Of a DNA stretch of 40,214 bases, positions 1 to 7,178 are shown piece by piece. The position numbers and the translations under genes are program-made. This DNA comes from Magnetococcales bacterium (GTDB taxonomy: Bacteria; Pseudomonadota; Magnetococcia; Magnetococcales; JADGAQ01). Location of the stretch: assembly GCA_015231925.1 (NCBI GenBank), contig JADGAQ010000013.1:1-40214 (forward strand), in the 5' to 3' direction. The notes beneath the pieces are model-generated. The model searched no databases, was not told where the DNA came from, and was given only the letters and a program-made list of their open reading frames with translations. The number at the start of each line of letters is the position of its first letter. Position 1 is the stretch's first letter.

Positions 1-39
1 GACCCGTCGGGGGGGATAATCCCCCCCGAACCCCCGTAT
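1..39 (-). repeat. Palindromic GC-rich intergenic repeat, copy 1
   Basis: A run of seven G and a run of seven C flank ATAAT, giving a near-perfect palindrome (about 9-18 pairs with 19-27). Read on the minus strand, the element runs ATACGGGGGTTCGGGGGG then ATTATCCCCCCCGACGG. This matches the repeat at 40044-40082 apart from a few substitutions. It lies just beyond the 3' end of the glycosyltransferase gene. It has no U tract suited to an intrinsic terminator, so I call it a dispersed repeat. Confidence 0.6.
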
Positions 40-101
40 ACCTGAACAGATACACTATCGATTCACCAGCAGCGGCTATTTTGACGGACTTTCCGGCATC
101 G

Positions 102-2180
102 TCAGGATATCGCTACCCGTCGGCTCAAAGCCTGACGCACCACCACGAGAAATTCCCGGGCCAAACGGCCCCCATCCCCCAGCGGCGAGGCCTGCACCTG
201 CTCCCGCAGGGTGGCATGGGCTCTCCGGAGCCCCTCCTCGTCGAGAACCCGTTCAATCGCCTTGTCGACAAAACCTTCCGCAGAATCGGCCACCCACTGT
301 CCACAGCCCGCCGCCTCCAGATGGGCTGCGCCGTGCCGGGCCGCAAAACGATCGCCGCGCAGGGAAACCATGGGAACGCCCATCCACAACGCTTCGCAGG
401 TGGTGACCCCTCCGGCGTAGGGGAAGGTGTCCAATACCACATCGACGCTCCCCACCCGGGCCAGATGGTCGCCTTGCGCCCCTCCTCCCCGGAAGATGAC
501 CCGTTCCGCTCCGATACCGAACGGTTGCAGCCCCTGCACTATGCGCTGCCGGTTCCAGGCATCGTCGCAACCCCCGTATTTGAACAGCAGTGACGATCGG
601 GGCAGGGCGGAAAGAATGCGACCGTAGCACTGCAGAACCTCCGCATTGATCTTGGCGGGGTTGGCGAAGCAACCGAAGAGAGGCCCCCGCTCCCGACCGG
701 GGGGGGACCAAACTGGTGCGGGCAGGTCGGGCGGCGGGGTGTAGGCGATGTACCCTCCGGGCAGTCGCAACACCTCCTCGACATAATCCCCCTCTTCACC
801 GTGGGGAATGTGCCGGGCATCGGCCAACACCGCATCCATGGCGCTCAGGCCGGTGGTGCCCACGTAGCCCAGCCAACTGATTTGCAGCGGGGCCACCCGC
901 CGGGCGAAGACCGGCAGCCGGTTGTGCGCCGTGTGGCCCGCCAGATCGAACATCACGTCCAGCCCGTCGGCCAAAATCCCTTCGGCCAAAGCTTCGTCGT
1001 TCAGGCCGCACACACCCTTCCAATGGCTGCAACGACTCTTCAAGGCAGCACTGATGGCATCCTCCCGTTGCCGGTCCGAATAGCAGAAGAGCTCCACCTC
1101 CCGGACATCGAGGTGTTGCAACAGACTCAGCAGAAAAAAGCCCACCGGGTGCTGTCCGAGATCGGGGGAGAGAAAGCCCAGGCGCAGACGGCTGCCTGCG
1201 CCGCGACGCCAGGGATGGGTGCGAGACCACTCCCGCCAGGGTAGCCCATGGCGACGATCCCACTCCCGATGGGCGGCGAGCAGGCGTTGCCGATCCATGT
1301 CGGGCAGATAGTGCAGTCCCAGCAGCAGGGAAGAGTGCAGGCGGGGATCGGCGGGACGGTGCTCCAGCATGCGCCAGTAGGCCTCCTGGGACTCGTCGAG
1401 GCGGCCCAACTGCCGCAGGGCATTGCCATGGTTGCCTTCGACTTCGCCCCAGTCGGGACGCAGGCTCAGTGCCCGGCGAAAGGCCTCTTCCGCCTGACCC
1501 GGATTGCCCCCGTCAAGGCAGGCCTTGCCGAGGTTGTTCCAGGCTTCGGCATGATCGCTTTTCAGGGCGACGGCTTGACGCAAAATGGCAATGGCTTCCG
1601 GGTGGCGGGCGGTTTCGATCAACAGCACGCCCAGGTTGTTCCAGGCCTCGACCATGTCGGGTCGGCGTTGCAGCAGATCGCGCAGCAGGGTTTCGGCCTC
1701 GTCGGCGTAACCCTGTTCGAGCAGTACCAGGGCCAGGTTGCAGGCCGCAGCGTGGGAAGCGGGAGAGAGGGCGAGCCCCTGCCGATAGGCCTGTTCGGCC
1801 TGGGCGGGATGCCCCTCCTGGCGACGCAGATTGCCCAGACCGATCCAGGCCGCCGCCAGTGCCGGCTGCAAAGCCAGCGCCTTTTCGAAGGCTTGCCCCG
1901 CCCCGGTAAAATCCCCCCGGCGACGCAGCACCTCCCCCAGATTGGCCAGCCAGGGGGCTTCCCGGGGCCGTTGTTTCAGGGAGAGACGCATCTTGCGCTC
2001 CGCCTCCTCCAGCCGCCCCTCCTGGAAGTCGCACAGCCCCAGCAGATGCAGGGCATCCGGCTGCCCCGGCTGCAGTGTCAGAACCCGCTGCCACAACCGC
2101 ACCGCCTCGGCGACGCTGCCCTGACGGTGCGCCGCCAGGCCTTGTTGCAGGAGGAATTGCCAGGTTTGGGGGGAAGTCAT
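102..2180 (-). CDS. TPR-repeat protein with SPINDLY/O-GlcNAc-transferase-like glycosyltransferase domain
   Basis: A 692-residue protein. The first ~290 residues are about eight tetratricopeptide repeats (for example LGLCDFQEGRLEEAERKMR and NNLGVLLIETARHPEAIAIL). From ~330 to the end is a GT41 (OGT/SPINDLY) domain. It shows the LRLGFLSPDLGQHPVGFFLL start, the DVMFDLAGHTAHNRL segment and the nucleotide-sugar-binding region DTFPYAGGVTTCEALWMGVP. The family transfers a sugar from a UDP- or GDP-sugar to Ser/Thr of proteins. Bacterial members often modify flagellins, adhesins or other envelope proteins, but the target here cannot be read from sequence. It is the last gene of the minus-strand cluster, 16 bases after the KGGVGR ATPase, with no clear Shine-Dalgarno site of its own. 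Membership in the upstream system is uncertain; it could be an independent protein-glycosylation gene. Confidence 0.9.
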   Translation of the reverse strand: MTSPQTWQFLLQQGLAAHRQGSVAEAVRLWQRVLTLQPGQPDALHLLGLCDFQEGRLEEAERKMRLSLKQRPREAPWLANLGEVLRRRGDFTGAGQAFEKALALQPALAAAWIGLGNLRRQEGHPAQAEQAYRQGLALSPASHAAACNLALVLLEQGYADEAETLLRDLLQRRPDMVEAWNNLGVLLIETARHPEAIAILRQAVALKSDHAEAWNNLGKACLDGGNPGQAEEAFRRALSLRPDWGEVEGNHGNALRQLGRLDESQEAYWRMLEHRPADPRLHSSLLLGLHYLPDMDRQRLLAAHREWDRRHGLPWREWSRTHPWRRGAGSRLRLGFLSPDLGQHPVGFFLLSLLQHLDVREVELFCYSDRQREDAISAALKSRCSHWKGVCGLNDEALAEGILADGLDVMFDLAGHTAHNRLPVFARRVAPLQISWLGYVGTTGLSAMDAVLADARHIPHGEEGDYVEEVLRLPGGYIAYTPPPDLPAPVWSPPGRERGPLFGCFANPAKINAEVLQCYGRILSALPRSSLLFKYGGCDDAWNRQRIVQGLQPFGIGAERVIFRGGGAQGDHLARVGSVDVVLDTFPYAGGVTTCEALWMGVPMVSLRGDRFAARHGAAHLEAAGCGQWVADSAEGFVDKAIERVLDEEGLRRAHATLREQVQASPLGDGGRLAREFLVVVRQALSRRVAIS

Positions 2181-2196
2181 GGAAAAAACGGAAACA

Positions 2197-4077
2197 TCAG
2201 TCCAGTCTCTTGCGGACCATTTTCAGCCCGATACGGTAGAGATCGGGGACATGGAAGATTTCAAAGTTTCCATCGCGATCTTCAAACTCCCCTCGCAACA
2301 GCCCGGCCTCCATAGCCTTCTCAAGATATTCTTCCACCTCTTTAAGATCCTGGCGTCTTATGGGCGTCGAACCGATCTTTTCCAATACATCTAACACTGC
2401 GCCAAGCTCAGGGTGTTCTTTTCTGAACCAGTCAACAGCATACTGGGATGTAGGCTCCAGAGCGCCACATATTGACCTAGGACGAATCAAGCTTTTCCAA
2501 TATGGATTTTGACGATGCAAATGTTCTTCGATGGCCCACGAGTATAAGGAAAGTTTATTAGTTATATTATCACTTCTCGATCCATTAGAATCGTAAGCGC
2601 GATTCATCAGCCATTCACCTATTGAAATCCCTTGAATCCATCTTCCATAATATGCGTAAGATAAAAATTCGCCCTTTGAAATATAATCACCAATCGCACA
2701 ACTTTGAATATTGTCTGTATCGATGCCCTCAAAAAACAGATCAGTATCTCCAATTAGACCACCTTTAAGGTTATCATTTTTTATTCGTTTAATATTCTCC
2801 TCTAACTTCCTCTCCCATTCATAAACCAATAAAGCATCAACCCAATCAACCAACTTTGTATAAGACGAGATCATCTCTCCAGAATCAGCCACACGATCCG
2901 AAGTCGCCACATCCTCCCTGTACGAGATAAAGTGGGTAATCTCATCTTCCCGCAACTCCATCAACCCACTCTTGACACGAGAAGCGGAAACTTGCGCCAT
3001 CCAGTCTGAAACCCACCCCAAAGCAAGATCGCGATAGCGCCTCTTCACCTCCGGGGCATTGCTTTGGGGTACGGGAGAGACCAGAAAACGGACTTCCGGA
3101 GCATATTTCCCTTCCCGACCCGGACGCCTCACCCGAGACCTCAGCAAACCTTGTGTCAACAAACGGGTGCCTTGCTCCGCCTGAAGATGAGGGAAAAAGG
3201 TGATGATCGCCATATCGGAAAGCCCGAAGAGTAACGGACCGCTCACCTCCGAAAGCCCGGTGCGAGCATCCAAGAGAATCACATCCGGAACAAAAGGCAG
3301 ACCCTGTTGCAACTTCCCCATAAACGTTAAAAGTGGATTATTGTCTTCCCTGTACCAATAATCCGGAGTAATGCTGCGAAGTCCTCTGGCATAATCAGCA
3401 TCGACAAAACCCGCTGGCAATAAAAATAAATTATCAAATCTATGGATTTTTATTAAATTCTGGGAAAAATCTGGGTCGTCTCCCCGATCGATTTCCAATA
3501 GCAACTGAACAACACCTCTTGGGGTTTTCCCATCTTCCCTCAGACGGTATTTCCCTTCCGGACGCAAACCAAACAGCGACACAAGTCCGGGAGCTTCCAA
3601 ATCCATATCCACACAAACCACTTTTCGACCGCGCCGCGCCAACGATTTGGCCGTGTAGGCCATGGCGGTGGACCGCCCTACCCCACCGCGCAATGAATAG
3701 AAGGTCACAACAATCGGTGGAGCAAGTTCCTCATCCCCATCCGTGGGAAACGGAACCAACTCCTCATCACCCGGAGCCTCCCGCCCCAACGCCTCCGGCC
3801 ACAAAGGCAACCGTTCCGGCTCCTCGTCTCCCGGCAACGGCCCTGCCCACTCCCGCTCTTCGGGGATCAACACGTCAAGCCATTCGAAGTGAAGCTCTTC
3901 CAATCCCTTGGTGACAATCCCCCGCCGCTCCTCCATGGAACGACCCGTAAAACCTTCCGTTACCACCCCCACCCGCCATCCTTTGAACGGATCGGGCTGA
4001 ACACGAACCTCGGCTTCACCGATACCCGCCTCGGAAAGATTCAGTCGGATTCGTTCAATAATCTGCTGGCGATTCAT
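2197..4077 (-). CDS. ParA/MinD-like ATPase with KGGVGR-type P-loop and BolA-like N-terminal domain
   Basis: A 626-residue protein from the ATG at 4077, chosen because that ATG overlaps the TGA of the HEPN gene (ATGA). An in-frame ATG at 4098 would add seven residues. Residues ~1-80 resemble BolA: a starting helix, a strand ending VVTEGFTGRS, an Arg where BolA has RH, then a long helix and EREWAG. The ATPase domain (~120-420) has the deviant Walker A YSLRGGVGRSTAM, VVCVDMDLEAPGL and the Walker B-like VILLDARTG. The C-terminal ~200 residues are helical and unrecognised, ending with a possible winged-helix segment. KGGVGR ATPases are SIMIBI-class NTPases found in peptide-modification, regulatory and suspected conflict loci. 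DNA at 2521-2760 is about 37% GC by hand count, far below its neighbours, which suggests transfer or domain replacement. Function unknown; a regulatory NTPase acting with HEPN is the simplest reading. Confidence 0.85.
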   Translation of the reverse strand: MNRQQIIERIRLNLSEAGIGEAEVRVQPDPFKGWRVGVVTEGFTGRSMEERRGIVTKGLEELHFEWLDVLIPEEREWAGPLPGDEEPERLPLWPEALGREAPGDEELVPFPTDGDEELAPPIVVTFYSLRGGVGRSTAMAYTAKSLARRGRKVVCVDMDLEAPGLVSLFGLRPEGKYRLREDGKTPRGVVQLLLEIDRGDDPDFSQNLIKIHRFDNLFLLPAGFVDADYARGLRSITPDYWYREDNNPLLTFMGKLQQGLPFVPDVILLDARTGLSEVSGPLLFGLSDMAIITFFPHLQAEQGTRLLTQGLLRSRVRRPGREGKYAPEVRFLVSPVPQSNAPEVKRRYRDLALGWVSDWMAQVSASRVKSGLMELREDEITHFISYREDVATSDRVADSGEMISSYTKLVDWVDALLVYEWERKLEENIKRIKNDNLKGGLIGDTDLFFEGIDTDNIQSCAIGDYISKGEFLSYAYYGRWIQGISIGEWLMNRAYDSNGSRSDNITNKLSLYSWAIEEHLHRQNPYWKSLIRPRSICGALEPTSQYAVDWFRKEHPELGAVLDVLEKIGSTPIRRQDLKEVEEYLEKAMEAGLLRGEFEDRDGNFEIFHVPDLYRIGLKMVRKRLD

Positions 4078-4475
4078 CCGCGTGACGCCCGTTTGCATTT
4101 ACCTGCGATAATTCCAGAGATTCGTTTAGCCCCATCGACCATGTCCTGGCAAGAGGATCCGTTATCCGGGGAATAGCGCAGACCGGTGGACCACTTATTC
4201 ATGAAAAAGCCAAAGGCCTCCGGTGCTGATTGGAAGCTACTAGTGGAAAAGCCCGCAGTCTTCCAAAGTCCGCGCAAATCATGTCCGGCAGGACCGCTCG
4301 ATGGAAAATCTTTATCCCAAAAGGCGCAGTACTGCTTCAGTCTTGTTTCCAACACATACCCTGCCATATAAACGGCGCCGGTAAACCGTCCCGCTTTACA
4401 TAAAGCCTCGGCATCCAAAGCCCGTTGACAGGCAATATCACCCCATATCCGATGATTATTACCTGGATCGTTCAT
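4074..4475 (-). CDS. Small HEPN-domain protein
   Basis: A 133-residue protein starting at the ATG at 4475. This start forms an ATGA overlap with the permease stop codon, and its own TGA overlaps the ATG of the ATPase. The core pattern AEALCKAGRFTGAVYMAGY then VLETRLKQYC, with GHDLRGLW ~20 residues later, is that of HEPN proteins (small four-helix proteins, usually with AGYxxExxLK and H-x-L). Many HEPN proteins are RNases in toxin-antitoxin and phage-defence systems. The catalytic R-x(4-6)-H motif is not visible here: the only two His residues (~8 and 65) are not suitably spaced from an Arg. It may therefore be a scaffold or nucleotide-binding HEPN rather than a nuclease. Being coupled to genes on both sides implies equimolar production with the permease and the ATPase. 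Confidence 0.75.
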   Translation of the reverse strand: MNDPGNNHRIWGDIACQRALDAEALCKAGRFTGAVYMAGYVLETRLKQYCAFWDKDFPSSGPAGHDLRGLWKTAGFSTSSFQSAPEAFGFFMNKWSTGLRYSPDNGSSCQDMVDGAKRISGIIAGKCKRASRG

Positions 4476-6292
4476 CGTATCTTCTTCGGTGGCGGGTGCC
4501 CCTGGGAGTCGCCGTGCAGCAGGTCCGAGGGGGTGGTGCGCCAGGTCAGGGGCAGGCGGAAGGCCAGGATGAAGCTCATCAGCACCACCATGGCCAAGAG
4601 TCCGCCGAAGGTGATGCCGATGGTCAGCGGCGACAGGGGCAGCAGGTCCAGGCCGTGGTCCGGGGCCAGCATGCCTTCGTATCGCGCCACCACCTCCCGG
4701 AAGCCCTCCGCCAGGCTGAAGCGGAACAGAGGCAGCAGCCCCCCCAGGGTCAAGCCGCCCGCCACCAGCAGGGACAGACTCATCTGAAAAAGGAGTTTCA
4801 AATGGATCTGACCCCAGGTGAAGCCCCGACTGAGCAACATGCCGTAATGGTTGCGGCGATGATCCACCAGGGTGCCGATCTGGGCCATGAGCAGGAAAAA
4901 GAGCAGCAAGGCGAAGGAGATGGCGTAGGCCGGAACCAGGGTGGACAACACGTCGCTGACCATGTTGAAGCGGTTGAGGGCATCCTGGTACATGGGATGG
5001 ATGTTCAGTGCCTGACGCCGGTCGGCGTTGCGCACCCCCCGAATGGCCTCGATCACCCCCATCAACCGGCTGGGATCCTGAACGAACAGGTGAATGGCCG
5101 AAAAGGAGACCCCGAAACTGGTCACGTCCCACGGCACCATCAGCGGCACCTTGCCCGCGCCGGGATCCCAATCGCTGCACAGATTGGCCCGCAAGGGATC
5201 GGTGCGGGGCAAGCGGTGACAGGGCAGCCACAACCAGTTGTCCCGGTCGTGGTTGACGGCATCCCACTTGGGGGGCGAACCGACTTCCGGACGGCGTTCC
5301 GCCTTGGCCAACGCGGGAAGCCGGCAGCGGCTGGAATGGATGTTCTGCAAACCCGTCAGCCCGGTGGCATCCACCTCGGCCTGAATGCAGCGCACATACT
5401 CCACCAACTCGCCACGCTTCTCCCCCAAAGCGGCCAACTGCCGCCCCTCCGGACTGACGGCATCCCCGGAATGGAGGGGATCGAACTTCAAATCGGGCAG
5501 ATGATAGGCTGCCAACAGGGCGTTGTAGGTTTGCAGCGGAAAGAGATAGGCCACCGCCTCCATGGCGGGAATGTTGCTCGCCCAACGCACGGAGAAGGGC
5601 AGCAATCGCTCTTCCTGCGCCACGGAGACCTTCAACCAGAGGGTGTTCACCTCCCGAATGAAGGCTTCTCCCGTGGAAGCGCCCCGCCAGCCGCCGCGTC
5701 CGGTCTCCCGCACCATGGGCTCCACCGCCTGACGATAGGCCTCCACGTCGAACTGCCGCCGGAAGAGATTGGCGTTGAGCACCACCTCCAGCGGCAACCC
5801 CAGCCAGCTCTCGCCCAACTCGTTGCGCCGGGGGGGCTGGGACATCTTCCACAAGGGGTGATCGGGATAGACCCCCCAACCGACAAAATCGGGATCCGAT
5901 TTCCAAATGGCGGAGTCGGGCAGATCGATGCGCGGCCCGCCCTGTCCCAAGCGACGATAAGGATGTACGCCGAGGCCCGGCGTCGCCTGGCCGTCCGCCC
6001 CCTTGAGAGCGCGCAACTGGGCCATGATGCGCATGTCTATGCCTTCGTGATTCTCCCAGTGGGAGGTCACCCATACCGGCACCCCATGGGGCGGAATGGC
6101 CCCCAGCAGGGCATTGCCCAACCCTTCCAGAAACCCCTTGCGTCCGCCCACCAGCAACAGCGCCAGGCTGAAGACCAGCGCCATCAACAGGGTCAACCAG
6201 GCAAAATCCCGCGCCCCGCCTTCACAACCGAACTTGCCGCACCGAAAGGTGCGACGGAAGGCAATCACTCCCAGGCGAATCCACACCGGCAT
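4472..6292 (-). CDS. FtsX/MacB-type ABC transporter permease
   Basis: A 606-residue membrane protein. One transmembrane helix lies near the N-terminus (DFAWLTLLMALVFSLALLLV, residues ~29-48). A long soluble domain of about 380 residues follows. Three helices cluster at the C-terminus (~425-450 AYAISFALLLFFLLMAQIG; ~480-510; ~555-580 ITFGGLLAMVVLMSFILAF). This is the FtsX/MacB/LolCE topology with a large periplasmic domain between helices 1 and 2. These permeases work by mechanotransmission or export rather than ordinary import. The gene lies 81 bases after the ABC ATPase gene, its likely partner. The stop codon overlaps the HEPN start (ATGA), so the next gene should be translationally coupled. 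The soluble domain matches no family I can name, and the substrate is unknown. Confidence 0.85.
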   Translation of the reverse strand: MPVWIRLGVIAFRRTFRCGKFGCEGGARDFAWLTLLMALVFSLALLLVGGRKGFLEGLGNALLGAIPPHGVPVWVTSHWENHEGIDMRIMAQLRALKGADGQATPGLGVHPYRRLGQGGPRIDLPDSAIWKSDPDFVGWGVYPDHPLWKMSQPPRRNELGESWLGLPLEVVLNANLFRRQFDVEAYRQAVEPMVRETGRGGWRGASTGEAFIREVNTLWLKVSVAQEERLLPFSVRWASNIPAMEAVAYLFPLQTYNALLAAYHLPDLKFDPLHSGDAVSPEGRQLAALGEKRGELVEYVRCIQAEVDATGLTGLQNIHSSRCRLPALAKAERRPEVGSPPKWDAVNHDRDNWLWLPCHRLPRTDPLRANLCSDWDPGAGKVPLMVPWDVTSFGVSFSAIHLFVQDPSRLMGVIEAIRGVRNADRRQALNIHPMYQDALNRFNMVSDVLSTLVPAYAISFALLLFFLLMAQIGTLVDHRRNHYGMLLSRGFTWGQIHLKLLFQMSLSLLVAGGLTLGGLLPLFRFSLAEGFREVVARYEGMLAPDHGLDLLPLSPLTIGITFGGLLAMVVLMSFILAFRLPLTWRTTPSDLLHGDSQGHPPPKKIR

Positions 6293-6373
6293 CGGTCACC
6301 CCTCTACAGAATCGTCCATGCCATCCAGTACACAAAAACCGTATCCGGGGGGTGAAACACCCAAACCGCCGGC

Positions 6374-7150
6374 TCAACTCTCTTCGTTTTGGGTACGCTG
6401 CAACTGGCAGCGCCCGCTGGAAACCAACAAACGGTGGGTCACCCGGGGATCCAGGGCATCGGAAAGGTGATGCGTCACCCAGATGAAGAGGCGATCCCCC
6501 GTCTCCAGCCATTTATCCACCACCGCCATGACCTCTTTGCGAGTGGCGGTATCCAGACTGCCGGTGGGCTCGTCGGCGAAAAGCACATAGGGATCGTGAA
6601 TCATGGCCTGGGTCAGGGCCACCCGTTGCAGTTGGCCCCCGGACAGCTCGCAGGGATAACGGGCCATCAGCTCGTCCACCTCCTCCTCGCCAACCTCTTC
6701 CGCCTCGCTGCCGCACAGCAGCACCCGCCGTACCGACTCCCGCACCCGTTCCTCCATCTCCTTGCGCCCCCAGCCTTTACGCAGTTGCAAGGGATAGAGC
6801 AGGTTCTCCCGCACCGAGAGATAGGGCGTCAGGGTGCTGCGCTGATAGGCGAAGCCGAAGTAACGCCGCCGAATCTGCGCCAGGGAGAGGGTCGAGACCC
6901 GTTTGTCCAAACCCCGATGATCCCAGGCGGCCCGTTTGCCGTCGGGAAAGACCCAGCGCACCCGCCCCTGAAAGGGCATCTTCAGGAAGGTGAGCAGATA
7001 GAGCAAGGTACTTTTGCCACTGCCGCTGCGTCCCAGCACCGGCAGGCGCTGCGAGATGGTGCGGGCGTCCATGTGCAGGGAGCCCACCTCCAGATTGAAG
7101 CTCTTGCCCCATCCCACCAGGGTGGGTTCCACTTCCACTCCCCAGCTCAT
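6374..7150 (-). CDS. ABC transporter ATP-binding protein (MacB/LolD-like)
   Basis: A 258-residue protein. The start is the ATG at 7150 (MSWGVEVEP), preceded by GGGAGGCAGGGAT. The open frame extends upstream to 7501, but that part is Arg/Ser-rich out-of-frame coding for the vWA gene and has no family similarity. Motifs in order: Walker A GRSGSGKSTLL (~36-46), Q-loop region FGFAYQRSTLTPYLSV, signature LSGGQLQRVALTQAM, Walker B VLFADEPTGSLD and the H-loop ITH-like WVTHHLSD. This is the subfamily that powers FtsX-like permeases, and the permease is the next gene downstream. It sits 28 bases after the vWA gene, consistent with one operon. Cytoplasmic face of the inner membrane. Confidence 0.92.
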   Translation of the reverse strand: MSWGVEVEPTLVGWGKSFNLEVGSLHMDARTISQRLPVLGRSGSGKSTLLYLLTFLKMPFQGRVRWVFPDGKRAAWDHRGLDKRVSTLSLAQIRRRYFGFAYQRSTLTPYLSVRENLLYPLQLRKGWGRKEMEERVRESVRRVLLCGSEAEEVGEEEVDELMARYPCELSGGQLQRVALTQAMIHDPYVLFADEPTGSLDTATRKEVMAVVDKWLETGDRLFIWVTHHLSDALDPRVTHRLLVSSGRCQLQRTQNEES

Positions 7151-7178
7151 ATGCGATCCCTGCCTCCCGTGCGCCCCG

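Noticed and set aside
1248-2315. Long plus-strand open frame opposite the glycosyltransferase gene
   Set aside because: Antisense shadow of a GC-rich gene; Gln/Gly/Pro-rich product with no domain, and the minus-strand frame has clear TPR and GT41 motifs.
4476-6074. Long minus-strand frame upstream of and in frame with the HEPN gene
   Set aside because: The part before 4475 overlaps the permease gene in another frame and is Gly/Arg/Ser noise; the HEPN start at 4475 is fixed by the ATGA overlap.
4496-6355. 619-codon plus-strand open frame opposite the permease gene
   Set aside because: Gln/His/Gly-rich composition typical of an antisense shadow; the opposite strand encodes a coherent FtsX-type protein.
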